DNA from: Sarcomyxa edulis
Lineage: Eukaryota > Basidiomycota > Agaricomycetes > Agaricales > Mycenaceae
NCBI GenBank assembly: GCA_009761415.1
Contig: QUOL01000009.1
Location: 868,001 to 932,000 of the forward strand
Reading direction: 5' to 3'
DNA length: 64,000 nucleotides
In this document: piece by piece, positions 1-11,712 of the stretch
Numbering within the stretch: the stretch's first letter is position 1
Layout: every line of letters starts with the position of its first letter
Program-made: the position numbers and the translations under genes
Notes under the pieces: generated by a model
What the model was told of the DNA's origin: nothing
The model's input: the letters and a program-made list of their open reading frames with translations, nothing else
The model's database searches: none

Positions 1-247
1 ATTGCATCTTCCCATCTTTCTACTTCAATTTTGCTAGCTTTTGCGTGGAGTTAATGTCACGCGACAGACGCGCTTTGGACGCGACAGGACGCGACCGGAA
101 CCTGATATGCTCATTCAAGAGCGGAGCTAGGCAAGACTACAGTCGGCATAAGTACATAATCAGACCCCGTACGTCAACGGAAACAATAAATAACAATCTC
201 CCTTTTGGCCTGATCACCTTCATGTTATAAATTCCTTACACCTTCCT

Positions 248-1983
248 TCAGTTCCTGTCGTCGATTCTAGACAGCTCGAAGCTTTCCAACGCCGAGGAAT
301 TCGTTCCATCGTGGTCCCGCTCTTCAAAAGTCTTGATTCCCCACGGAATGCTGGTGACACTATCCTTGAGGCTGGCTCGTTTCAGATTCAACGTGATGCG
401 GGTAATCATAATCGAAGAAATTCTGAAAGCAAAAAGACTTGGATAAAATTCTGAAGCCTTTGTCTGTGGGCTTAGATGACTTACAATACTGCCGGCCTTG
501 AGGAATGAGATTAAGAGCCGTTAGATGATAGAATCCTGTAAGCAGCGTGTGTACTCACTCATTATGAATGAATTGCAACGAAGGCTACGAGACAAGTACG
601 CTTTAAGCCCAGCTGTTTGAATAGCGGACATAAATACTTACCCGTCCATAGATGAAGAGCAGGATCCATACGAGGTTGGAGGAGAACAGAACGAAAAAGT
701 ACTGGAGAATGACGGTCAAGCGAGTCCATGATTCGGGTCTGAGTGGACTCACCATGATTCCATCGTTACGAATGACCCTGAGCATTCGACTCGGAGAACG
801 CGACCGGTGGAGTGCTTTGATGGACAGAAATGTCAAAGCGATAAACGCCAGTCCGTCAAACGAGAGAGAAAGGCAGAGGAAGGCTTCCAACCAAGACTTT
901 CTGAAAATGAAAATACAAATTGAGCAGTAACATTGATAAATCAACCAACTAGATACCTACACGATGAGTGGGGGAAGGAACAGACATACTACAGGAAATT
1001 TGAATGAGCAGTGAGCCACTGAGCTGAACGGGAGGAACTTACAATGATACGGATCAGTATTGGGAACAGTTGGGAGGGCTGGTGCAGCACGAGACATAAG
1101 TACTGCGACGGCGACTGTGCTCTTTGCAACCTGAGAGATACTATAGAGGATAATTCCACATTGCCACAACAAGATGATGGCTGTTACGCATAAGACCCCT
1201 TTGTGTCTTTTGGTCAGCGCATAAACCCTATATGGCAATGGTATGAGCAAAAACAGCAATGAAAAGGACGCGTCAGACTTACCTTAAGGTCAGAAATATC
1301 TCTGCAGTTGCGGCGAGGACCAAGGCGTCTAAAGGCTCCATGAAGCTATATCGAGAACAACTATGCGATGACTGTCAAATTTGACGAAATCTGACCACAG
1401 AAGACACCAACATCTAAATGAATGCACGTAGTCAGTTGGAACCACAAATGTCAACGCTGCAGCTGACTTTAGCAGTGAACGATTTCGCGAACCAAGCTAT
1501 AGACCCAAAGTCTATGTCAGTCAAGTATAGAAGAGACTCAAGGAAGTAGCTACCAGTGTAGGTGAGTAATATCACGCAAAGGGGATAATATCGATTCTTG
1601 AAGATAACATGAGACCAGTCGTTCCGAACATAGTGACTGAACGTACCACGAGGAACAGATAGAAAACTACGAAATTGAACGTCAGGATGTGGGCTCGACT
1701 GTTGAGCAGATGACTTTACTGCGGACCAGATGTCTTCCTGCCTTTCCAGGCGCACTCCACTTCGTCGTGCAGCGTCTCAAAATACTCGATGACCCATAGG
1801 GTAGATGCAGCGACCCAATATAACTAGAGAATCGTCACCATAAACCAGGGTCCAGGAGGAATGTGGCATAAATTACCTTCATTGCGAAACTATTCCTAAA
1901 GTCAATATCACAGAAAAAATGTATCGGTGAACTCACAGATCAAAGCCTAGCGCAATCATAGAGGCATCGGCCGAGTCGGACAT
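248..1983 (-). pseudogene. DUF6533-type multi-pass membrane protein, with an in-frame stop
   Basis: This looks like a basidiomycete DUF6533 membrane protein, a family of predicted seven-helix proteins of unknown function. The chosen start gives MSDSADASMIALGFDL, then a tiny exon, then an exon with VAASTLWVIEYFETLHDEV, the usual DUF6533 opening helix. Later exons give NRYYPL, the family-like LTLRVYALTKR, a helix-rich segment near 600-930 and a C-terminal tail with ITLNLKRASLKD ending at 248. There are about ten exons with short introns. In the third coding exon the frame is open except for a single TAA at 1716-1718, which lies between the WKGR and FVVFYLFLV parts of the DUF. Either this is a nonsense mutation or a 28-nt segment around it is removed, which would be very short for an intron. 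Family assignment is fairly sure; the broken state is likely; some exon edges are uncertain. Confidence 0.62.
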
Positions 1984-3046
1984 GACTTCAGAAGGTCGTT
2001 TGACGTATGACAAGACGGCGAAGATTGTCGAAGGTCAATGAACAGAAGTCCAAGAACGGAGTGAGAGCTATCGAGACATTCGCGCCTTTCTTTTTAATGG
2101 GTACTCGCGGGAAACCAGCTGCGTCGAGGAAACGAAGAACACACCGCTTGAATCTCGAGTTGATGTGTTTCAGATACATACAGACCGAGAAGCTCCGTTC
2201 TGGAGATAGCGTGGCTAACTAGATAGCTCTCAAAATAATCAGATGCAACCTGTGGTGACGACTGAGTGAGAAATACACATCTCTAAAGAATTGACGTACC
2301 ATCAAGCATACTTGGAGGGGTCTGATGTCGGGCGCGAGAAGGAGGAAGAGCTTGTTATCAGATCTCGGTGCTCTGGATATCTATCGGACAAGTATATTTG
2401 AGTACTTAGATTCCAATTCAGGGACTCCATATGGGCGAACAAGATGTGAGTGGCATAGGATAGCGATAATATGATCGCCGGTCGCGCCTGGCCCACAGCA
2501 ATTAGAGACTTCATGCGAAAGTATCGATGATGGTCCAGAAAGAAGAGCAGAAGCAGGCGGTGAAATCGCCGATACATACAGCAATCGATACTCTAATCAA
2601 CCCCAGTGCAGCTCGAGAGTTCAGAACGTGCAGATCGTTGACCGTCACTCGAAGCCACGATCGAAATAAATTTTATTGACGCGTGCTTAGATGTGCGTCT
2701 AATACCCAGGCGTGATCAACAAAACTCGGCCCAAAGTGGCCGAACTACTGTTGATCTTGTGTTGATCAATCAGTACTCAGTTCATGAATCATGATGCATG
2801 ATGCATGATGATCCTAGGTTCATCGCAAAGCTGTGGATGTTCATATAGTCAACTGGGCTTCCCGGTCAAGTTCTATTCAGAGTCTCATTTTAACCTTCAG
2901 CGCCATTTTTAATTGATTCGAATGGGCTTATCGGAGAAGTTCCATCATAATGGCCTCCATTTTCACATCTCTAGCTTCTGGGGCGCACTTGTACGATCAA
3001 ACTAGGAGGAGGTTCAACCAGGTAGTCTAGTTCACGGACTTGAATC
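1984..3046. other. Intergenic region without a recognised gene
   Basis: This is the divergent spacer between the DUF6533 gene and the O-methyltransferase. Short open frames here match nothing I recognise. A short run of ATGATGC repeats lies near 2790-2812. It presumably holds both promoters. Confidence 0.5.
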
Positions 3047-4936
3047 ATGGCATCCTCTATCCTCCAACTTTGCGACATCATCACAAGCTCAGCATCCACT
3101 CTTGTAGCAACATGTGCAGAGAACGATCTGGCACTCCCTCAGCTCGACGACGAGCTATCTCTGTTATCTGGAGCCTTTCGCGCCCATCCTGTTGCTAGCG
3201 ATGCTGCCAATATTATCAGTGCAGCGGCCTTGCAACTGGTAGCTACTCTTCTGCCACCGCAGCAATCGGTTCTAGGCATCGCCGCAGGGGTACGTGTCTA
3301 TCTTTCTAGATTTGCGTCTGCTTCCTGACTTGGAGAAAAAAAATGGGGACAGAATTTCAAATCGGCTGCTTTACAAGTGTGTTTGGAATGCAATCTCACA
3401 GAGATCCTGCGTGAGGCGGGGCCAAAGGTCAGCGATCAGTATCATGCATAACTGGCACATAGTGATCTATAATATTGCAGGGATTGCATGTAAACGAGAT
3501 CGCCGCTAAAGCTGATATCAACAGTATGAAACTAGGCAAATCGTGTATCTACTGTGATAATAATTATCTGACCTCTTCTTTGGCACAGCGCGTCTCCTTC
3601 GCGTTCTGGCGAATCATCACATCTACAAAGAGATATCTCCTGACGTGTTTACAAACACTCTTTTGTCACGAGCTTTAGACACCGGAAAGTCCAATGCTGA
3701 AATCCAGGCCAAGTCCGTTCTCCTCAGTCATATCTAACAACACTGGGTCACTAATGGTCGCCTCTTCTTCATTAGCCCGAACAAGAAACATGACGGTACT
3801 TCGGGCTTCCCGGCACTCATGGAACATTGGTAGGCGAGCTTCTGCATTAAAAATTTTTGCAATCTCAATTTCGGGCACTCTAGCACTGCCGACGCGCTCG
3901 ATTCCTCTGCTCACCTCCTAGAGAATCTGAAGGATTCAGTGACTGCAAATTCTGAAGAGCCCAATTGTGCCCCATTCAATCGAGCCTTGAAGGTCGACGT
4001 CCCACTTTGGGCGTGGTATGATCAGCCCGAGCAGAGCTACCGACGAGAACGGTTTTCGTTTGCTATGCATGGTGCAGGCATAATGCAGCCTCCCGATATC
4101 TTGCTCAACGGTATGTTCACTATTTTACACACCGTGACGCAGCATTGAATCCCCTGCCAGGGTATGACTGGGGATCCCTTCCAAAGGGTGCTTTGATGGT
4201 GGATGTTGGTGGCGGGACCGGGGCATCATCTCTATTGGTGGCAAGGGCGTACCCGCACATTGACAATTGTCATTCAAGATAGTCCTCCTGTAGTAGAAGC
4301 CGGCAAAGCCGTGAGTACCTCACCGCAACTCGATTATGGCCATGCAACTGAACAATAGTCTGTTCCAGCTATGGAGTTCGGAATACCCCGAAGCTTTAGA
4401 GTCGGGTCGGGTCAAATTCCAAGCCCACGACTTCTTCACTCCCCAGCCTTTGAAGAATGCTTCCGTCTTCCTCTTGAAGCAGATTCTCCACGACTGGTCA
4501 GATGCTTATGCGAGCACTCTTCTCACCGAGCTCCGCAAAGCGGCTTCCGAAGATACCAAGTTAGTCGTCATAGACAACATTATATCGTATACATGCCATG
4601 ACTCGAGTCTTGACGGTGAAGATGCTGCCATTGCTGGTGCCGCAGACCGTGATGCTCCAGCGCCGCTACTTGCGAATTTTGGTGCGGCCAACGACACTGG
4701 CTATATAATCGACATGGTGGTTCGTCGTTATCCATAATCCTACACCGTGTCATTGCACTTTCATCCTGACACAAATTTTTTGGGACTCGTAGATGATGAT
4801 GTATCTGAACTCTCAGAATCGTACATTTAAGCATCTTCGTGAACTTTTACAGAAGAATGGCTGGTCCGTGGTCAAGGCCCGTCGTGCAGACCCTCCTAAC
4901 AACTTCTTCGAGCCCATCATCGCCCTTCCGATTTGA
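3047..4936 (+). pseudogene. SAM-dependent O-methyltransferase (COMT-like), frameshifted
   Basis: The spliced product resembles fungal small-molecule O-methyltransferases, which move a methyl group from SAM to a hydroxyl of a secondary metabolite. The N-terminal part (MASSILQLCDIITSSAS...) is the usual dimerisation/winged-helix region. VDVGGGTGASS is the SAM-binding glycine motif, and LKQILHDWSD carries the expected catalytic His and following Asp. The C-terminus ends in FFEPIIALPI. About seven exons are joined by short GT..AG introns. Between the glycine motif and the next family block (TIVIQDSPPVVEAGKA) the frame breaks near 4258-4264: read straight it runs into a stop after HIDNCHSR, while the family sequence resumes one base over. 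No splice pair explains this, so the gene is disrupted or the base call is wrong. Its substrate cannot be told from the sequence, and no biosynthetic cluster is visible around it. Confidence 0.75.
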
Positions 4937-5754
4937 CACTTGTCCCGTAGAGTCTTTCCCCGAATTCTTTTTCTCTTGCTGCATCTGTGGAAAAAAATGT
5001 CGAAATCACACTAAAAATGTTCCTCTTGTATTTTTTCGTTCGTTTGTGACTTTGTGCTCTCTGGAAAGAGAATTCCGTACGTGGTTTACCTTATCGAAGA
5101 AGGAATATGCTATGTATTCTGTATCGTCGAAAGCTGAAGTCTCGCCTACTGGCCGGATTTTGGAAATCTCTCAGTGTATTTTGGAGGACTTTTGGCTGCG
5201 TTGCCTCGAATGACTTCGTTCGAAATGAGAATATACAGTTACACCTAAGACGACGAATATACACGAAGCACCTATTCTGAGACCCTCCTTGCAATCGAGT
5301 CAAGGTCTCACGGCGGATGACATCAGCCGACAACGTTCAGAAAGGGATGGAAACACTGCTGAAAACGTCAATATACCTACGATACGATGCGATGCATAGG
5401 TGACGAGCATGTTGATTCAAACAAAGAAGCAACTATCGAAACGACTGATTAGCAAAAGGAAAGGGACCAAAGAGTAGAGAGCGGGCAAGGAGAGAAAATC
5501 TATTCACCTTAGACGGAACATGCACACTTTGGAGATATATATTTGGTATGAAGGCGTAGAGAACTAGAGGAGTCGGACGAGGAAAAAGTACTATCAGTAA
5601 AGAATTTTATGTCTGGTCGTAGGAGAAGGGAAACCCACGTTTTTAGTATTACTATCGCCCCACACTTCTCCTACTCTTTACAAAAATCGCACACACACTA
5701 TACACCCTATCCACACCAAATGCGAACCCAGGTAGGTCAGTATGATTTAGTGGT
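4937..5754. other. Convergent intergenic region, nothing recognised
   Basis: This lies between the 3' ends of the O-methyltransferase and mago. It contains only short open frames without family features. It should hold the two 3' UTRs and polyadenylation signals. Confidence 0.5.
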
Positions 5755-6543
5755 TTATATAGGCTTGATCTTGAAGTGTAGGGAGATCAACGAAAAGATG
5801 AGACACTAAGAAGCGGGAACGTTAGCAGGCGAAAACTTATAAGGACTGAGAAGAGGATCGGCTCACCCTCAGATCTTGTACGAGGTAGTAAAACACTCGG
5901 AGTCCTTCTGGGTCTTCACTGTCTTGAATATCAACTAATGATCCGATCTTGGCTGTCTAAAGCGCGAGAAGAGAGAAATCAATGGTGGGAGAAGAATAAT
6001 AATATGGCGACATCACGCACCTCGAATGCAATGTGGTCATTTCCGACACGGATTTCTAACTCTTGCTTCCCAACAATGTTCTTTTTCGGCCAGTTTGTAT
6101 CGTCTTCTCTGGATGGTGGAAGGAACACGGCGAGTGATCAGTAAAGAGTCTGCATATGAAGGTGTGGAAAAAACGAACTTCGTGATCTCACTAGCTTCTA
6201 CGATCCGCTTGAGTTCCTTTACGACGAGGGGGCCTACCCACACTGCATGAAGATATTCGTTAGATTTCTCAGGTTGCCAGGTTGCGATCAGAGGGGTATG
6301 AGAAGAGAAAAAACTCACTCTCTTTACGAATGAGACTGTCGTTGCGGTAGTTCGAGTTGTTGGCATATCGAAGTCGTCCATGGGAGTACTCAAACTCGAG
6401 GAATTCGTGGCCGTGCTTGCCAGAATGCCCGGTGCTGGGAGAGAACGAGTGGAAGTCGGAGTTGAACTTCTTAGCAAACTGAATAAACAAACGACGACTG
6501 ACTAGTATCTTAGGTAGAAAGGATCTTTTTCTTGAGCAGACAT
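5755..6543 (-). CDS. mago: Mago nashi, exon junction complex core
   Basis: Mago binds Y14/RBM8A and, with eIF4A3, forms the exon junction complex left on spliced mRNA in the nucleus. The spliced reading starts [14 protein letters not shown]. It continues with the near-invariant [78 protein letters not shown] and FYYLVQDLR, and ends with SLHFKIKPI. All junctions use GT..AG and keep frame, giving six exons. Exon 1 is 6503-6543, with a GTCAGT donor and phase-2 end. The protein is about 147 residues, the usual family length. The region upstream of the ATG at 6543 is open in other frames but has no Mago similarity, so this start is preferred. The identification is very firm. Confidence 0.96.
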
Positions 6544-8045
6544 TGTACGAGTTTGAGGAGATATGTAACCCGTGAAGCTCTTGTTGATGGGAGATGGAGA
6601 GCGTCGAGATGTTTTTTGTTGAGCCCGTCGTTGGCGCGAAGTTCAAATTCGAGGTCCACGTGGCCCTCACGTGGTAGATCCTTGAGGACCACCGCAGAGC
6701 AACGTTAACTTCAGAAGACTTTGAAGTGTTTATTTTCACATTTGCTATAGTAACAGTAGGTAGCAGTACTGCATGTATAGTACCGATTATGGCTTGCTAT
6801 GACTTTGAATTGGTGCACGGCATGGAAAAGAAATTCAAGCCGCGCACGCCGCACGGTACCTCACGAGAGGAGTACACAGTAGCAGGCGACGAGTGATTCT
6901 ATAGGCACAGTCTCCTTCAATAAGTAACGTGCAAGTACTCACTGCGCGGACAAGTCCATATGTGTGTTTATTAGCATATTCCCAAACCACAGTTCCCAGA
7001 AATGAAATCACTCCAGGTTGTAGGAATCGAACCACATCGCAGGCGAAAGCAAAGCAAGCCAGTCCGCTCTTGCAGGTAAGAGGACCGTCATGAGTACTCA
7101 TGAGTACCGCTCGGGTTGCGGAGAAGGGTTTGTCACAGAACCTGTGATCATAAGGCTAGGTGAAAAAAAGCGGTGCTGGACTGTTGGAAATGCTAGCTCT
7201 TCCGTTGCAATCAACAGCGATAAGACTCGAAGGATCTGTGATAAAGATGAGGGAGGTAACCTATGTCTTAAGTATGCGGAGCAACGATCCAGAGTCTAAT
7301 TTCAGACTGAGCTGAACTAACTTTGCGCACACGAGTATACAACTCGTGTAAAACGCGTGTTTGAAGCGCTCTTTGAGTGGGCGGGAAGGTTTCGACCTGT
7401 AAAGCACCTTTAATTTCCGGTGTGTATACCACTGTGCGTCACCGAGTGGTAAGCTCTGTAATTAAGATCAATATCCTAGATGTGTGGGGCGTACCATGCT
7501 TGTTGGGGAAGATCGGTGTGCAATCACGGAAACAATGATTGTACCCAGCAACGGACCTATAGAACTAGGTCGAGGTACGCGTCGGCCGTGATTGGCACTT
7601 TTCGAAATTGTGATTGTTTGAAAGTGCTAGTGCAAAGAACACGGGGAGACCCGGAAAACCTCAGGATCAAGAGAAGGGGGTATTGACTGAGTGTGTCGAT
7701 AATGTTCAGAGTGGAAGCCTCTAGTGGTGTCGATGCAATAAGTGGGATGAAGCAAGAATGATAAGACTAGATCATGTTGGTCAAGTGTTGGTGGTTCCGG
7801 AGCACGAGCGCTAGCTAGTCACAGACACCGGTGTCACAGGTATCCATTTTGGGTCACATGCCGAGATGCCGGTGTCACATAAGAGACGCGCGCGAATGGA
7901 AATGAACCATTTCGACCAAATTTGTTTCAGTTTCTTCTCTCCCTGCAACGTCGACCGTCTATCCATTTCTCTCCTGCAAGTCCTCTCAGTGAGCATATTC
8001 CTTATTGTTTCCCTCGAGTTCTACCTGAACTTGTACAAGTACAAC
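6544..8045. other. 1.5 kb divergent spacer between mago and casein kinase
   Basis: I recognise no gene here. Short open frames at 6835-7101 (-), 7090-7299 (+) and 7480-7686 (+) have no family signature. A perfect 12-bp palindrome GACACCGGTGTC lies at 7824-7835, about 210 bp before the kinase start, and its right half (CCGGTGTCACA) recurs near 7870. These may be promoter sites for the kinase. Confidence 0.45.
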
Positions 8046-9347
8046 ATGGACTTTACCTTTGGTGGCAAATACCGACTAGAGGAGGAGATCGCCAATGGTG
8101 GATGCGGTATGTTTCCAGTTTTCTTGCTTGTGAAATAGATTTCACTTATCGTTTATCTTGTAGGCACTGTATTTCTAGGCGTACACACTGTCGCCGGTAA
8201 AGAAGTCGCAATCAAGCTCGAACCCGCACTTCCACCTTCTCACCCAGGACACCCTTCAAGCCACCTTCACCCCAACAACTACGCGAACATGAACTCACCG
8301 CTGAAACAAGAATCACGAATATACAAGACACTCATGGGTGGGCCAGGTGTACCTTGGATTATGTACAGCGGCCGCCAAGGTGACTACAACGTCATGATAA
8401 TCGATTTACTCGGTCCATCTTTGGAGGACCTTTTTAAGATGTGTAATCGTCATTTTACACTCAAGACTGTACTTTTACTCGCGGATCAATTGGTGAACCA
8501 TATCCAAGAACCTTTGTTTCTCCCCAACTCTACTGACCTCAGCGCCACAGATATCTCGCATTGCTTACATTCATTCTCGCCATTTTGTCCACCGCGACAT
8601 CAAGCCAGCCAACTTTGTCATGGGCACAGGCCCGTCTACAGACCTCGTCAACGTCATCGATTTTGGTCTCGCTAAAAAATTCCGCGATCCTCTTACAGGC
8701 GATCACATCCCTTACCGACAAGAGAAAGATGGGATGCACGGTGTCGGTACTAGTCTCTTTGCTGGAATCAATACCCACCTGGGAATAGGTATGACTCATT
8801 GGAGCTTCTCAGATCGACTGACGGGCTAACTTCTTCATAGAATCATCTCGCCGAGATGACCTTGAATCTCTTGCCTACATGCTCATCTACTTCCTCCGAG
8901 GAACTCTTCCATGGCGGAAACTCCGCGCTCCAACCGTCTCTGAAACATGGGACGTCATCAGAGATTCGAAATTGAAAAACGAAGGTCTCTTGACCGTGGG
9001 ATTACCACAAGAATTCGATATCTTTTACAGGCGAGTCAGCATAGTCCACTGACAAGTGATCCACTAATCAGCCATCACATTCTAGATATGCACGCTCCCT
9101 GGAATTTGATGACCTCCCCGACTACGAAGGTCTCCGCGCGCTCTTCCGAGGGCTAGGCGAGAGGACCGGAGAGGGAGGCGTTGATTATGAGAACCTCGAG
9201 TTCGACTGGAGTGTCCCTGCTCCTCATACAAATCCTCATCCCAGCAATCACGGCCATCATCCGAAATACCAGCACGGGAAGAAACCACCACCAGTGCAGA
9301 AACGGATAAGAACATGCGAGGCATGTAACGCCAGGAAGGGACGGTAG
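8046..9347 (+). CDS. Casein kinase I family protein kinase
   Basis: CK1 enzymes are Ser/Thr kinases acting on acidic or primed sites. Five exons (8046-8106, 8164-8492, 8551-8788, 8841-9030, 9086-9347) give 359 residues. The glycine loop is EEIANGGCGTVFLG, the beta-3 lysine is in EVAIKLE, the catalytic loop is HRDIKPANF, and the metal-binding DFG is in IDFGLAKKFRD. The CK1 substrate signature is seen as GMHGVGTSLFAGINTHLG and ESSRRDDLESLAYML. A Pro/His-rich insert of about 20 residues separates the beta-3 strand from the LKQE that should supply the alpha-C Glu. The last intron (9031-9085) uses a GC donor; reading through it gives a stop, so GC-AG splicing is needed. The tail is short and basic, with CEAC near the end. 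CK1 identity is sure; the subtype is not. Confidence 0.93.
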
Positions 9348-10069
9348 CCCGGGCCTGCGTGAGTGGTTTGGAGGAGATCGGAGGTGTTGACGAACAATGA
9401 GCATGAATGGACCAAGAAGAAGACTGATCCAGAGACCATGGATTTTTTAACGACAAAACGGATACGTGGAACGAGATGAATGACATTGACGGGCGAGTTA
9501 TTTGGGGCTGGGTTCGGGTTCGATGGTTTCTTTCTTTTTTGCTTTTCCATCGATCTTTCTTCACTTTGCTGGGGTCCTTCGAGCCCCTACCCATCAACCC
9601 GATTTCCCTACGACCCAAAAAATACGCTCAAGCCGGATCGATTAGTAGCGGTGAAGACTCGATTCTTGTCGCGCGAGGGTGTGTGTCCGCACCCGAGGGC
9701 TCTATCTGTATTATACGACGTGAGCGTCCTTCTGGCCGTCTCAATGTACTTATTTTGTACTGATACATGACTCTTTGTAGACGCTTTTCATCATACACCA
9801 TACGCCGGCGTATACATTTTCCAAATTGGAAAGATATCTTCCACCGTGCTATTGGACTAATCGCCCCTTCCCTTGATAGGACGGACGTTCATGGATATAT
9901 CTACTTATATTTCAATGTATCATACATATCTCTTATGCTCTTATGTTGCAATTATGTTTCAGAATGAAATGTGCCAAGATAGGTAGAATACCGATGAAAG
10001 GAAGTCACAGTCGCGACGATCTGTATCTCTTTTTCCTCCTTCCATCATACTGAGTACGCGTCAAATTCG
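9348..10069. other. Intergenic region, nothing recognised
   Basis: This is the 3' flank of the casein kinase and the promoter side of the Eaf3 gene. Open frames on the minus strand overlap the kinase 3' part and look like shadows. No repeat or RNA gene is evident. Confidence 0.5.
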
Positions 10070-11429
10070 ATGTCGATAACATTCTCTCCCAACGAGCGCG
10101 TTCTGTGCTATCATGGGCCGTTGATGTATGAAGCCAAAATCTTAAAAACAGTTGTATGGGATGAATCGACATCGCTGACAGGCGTAGTCGGCGAACACTA
10201 TTTCGTGCATTATAAAGGATGGAAACAGACGTGCGTCTCGTTATATGAGTTGGCTAATATACGCCTTTCCTGACATCTAGGTTTTCTCTGGTGTCGCTGT
10301 GATATAGGTGGGACGAATGGGTCCCCGGAGAACGACTGTTGAAGTTCAATGAGATCAATGTAGCGAAGCAGAAAGCCTTGACGCAGCAGGCGCACGCTGC
10401 TGCTGCTGCTGCTGCGTCTTCATCTAAAAGCCATGCAGGCTCGGGGAGTAAAGGGCATCATGCGAGCGCCGGAGGTGGTAACAAGGATGGGAGTTTCACT
10501 AGGGCTGGCGGGAGGAAGGACGGGACGAGGGGGACGAAGAGGGGAAGGGAGGAAGTATGTTTTCATCTCCCGGGACTCAATGCTTCGTCATTATCGTTGA
10601 CTGATAGGTTGCGTTGATGTAGGATGAAAGCTCGAAAAAGCCGGATATGAAGCTCAATGTTCCGGAGGTCTTGAAGGTAGCATTAGTGGACGACTGGGAA
10701 GCCGTAACGAAAAATACCCAGGTCCTTCTACTCTTCCCCTCTCCCTTTTTCTGTGTTTTACTGACCGTTTTCCTATATCAGTTAGTAACCCTTCCTCGAA
10801 GTCCAAACGTGGTCGAAATCCTCGACGAATTCCAATCGTATATATGCTCCTCCTCGGTGACGAAACCACCAAAGTGCGTTTTGTTTTCTTGCGTTGCGCA
10901 CGTTTCTGCATCTTTGTGCTGAGACTCTCATTTGCTTGTAGTCTCAAACCGGAGATTGTAGGACCCACAATAGTATCCGGACTTCAGGTGTACTTCGATC
11001 GTTCGTTGGGAGCTAATTTGCTGTACCGTTTCGAACGACCGCAGTATGCTGGCATTCGAAAACAGTATGTCACTGGTCCGAACGTTGTTATCGGTCAGGA
11101 GAAGGATATGAGCGCTATTTATGGTGCGGAGCATCTATTGAGGATGCTAGGTGAGATACATCCGTTGTTCTGTCCTGTCTGCAAGTAAATAATAGACATA
11201 TCTTTAGTGAGTCTTCCTCAGATGGTCGCGAACTCAACAATGGACCCAGAGTCTGTGGCTCTGGTTCGGGATTATGTGAATGAATTATTGGAGTAAGTGG
11301 TCGTTATGTTATCCCTCCTTGTGATGTCTGACATATCTTCTTAGCTATATGGCAAAAGAACGAGAGAGGCTGTTCCAACCTGAATACGAGAGCTCTAGCT
11401 TGCAATACCAGAGTATTTCCAGGTCTTGA
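10070..11429 (+). CDS. eaf3: Eaf3/MRG15-like chromatin subunit (chromodomain + MRG domain)
   Basis: Eaf3/MRG15 reads methylated histone H3 (K36) and is shared by the NuA4 acetyltransferase and Rpd3S deacetylase complexes. The N-terminus (residues about 1-90) is a chromo-barrel domain with FSPNERVLCYHGPLMYEAKI, HYFVHYKGW and WDEWVPGERLLKFNE. A linker rich in Ala, Gly, Ser and Lys follows. The MRG domain starts at LNVPEVLKVALVDDWEAV and continues through LPRSPNVVEILDEF, FDRSLGANLLYRFERPQY, YGAEHLLRMLVSLPQM and DYVNELLDYMAKER. About six exons are joined by short GT..AG introns and all remain in frame. It sits head-to-tail with the RPC6 gene, 283 bp upstream. The identification is firm. Confidence 0.94.
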
Positions 11430-11712
11430 GAGAGAGCTGGGTTTATTTTCCCCTTTCTTTTGCCGTACGTGTATATTTGCTCATTTTTGTTTTGTTTTCT
11501 GTACTATTGTACTACTTTGATGTTTGCCCACGTACGATCATGACTACCGAACCTACTCAGCGAAGGTGCACCAGTCTGCCGAGGGGCAAATCAACGCATC
11601 GGTGACCGGTCCGGGCTATGTGTGACTCGAAATCAACTTTCTTGAAGACAACATCGTCTGATAGTGCATATCCATCCAACAAATCCTCGTGGCTCTCATC
11701 TATTCCATAGTC

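Noticed and set aside
3047..4936. A secondary-metabolite cluster around the O-methyltransferase
   Set aside because: The neighbours are a DUF6533 protein, Mago and casein kinase; no synthase, P450 or transporter is nearby.
7020..7075. GGTTCGATTCC on the minus strand, a perfect B-box core
   Set aside because: The T-stem does not pair and no A-box lies at the right distance.
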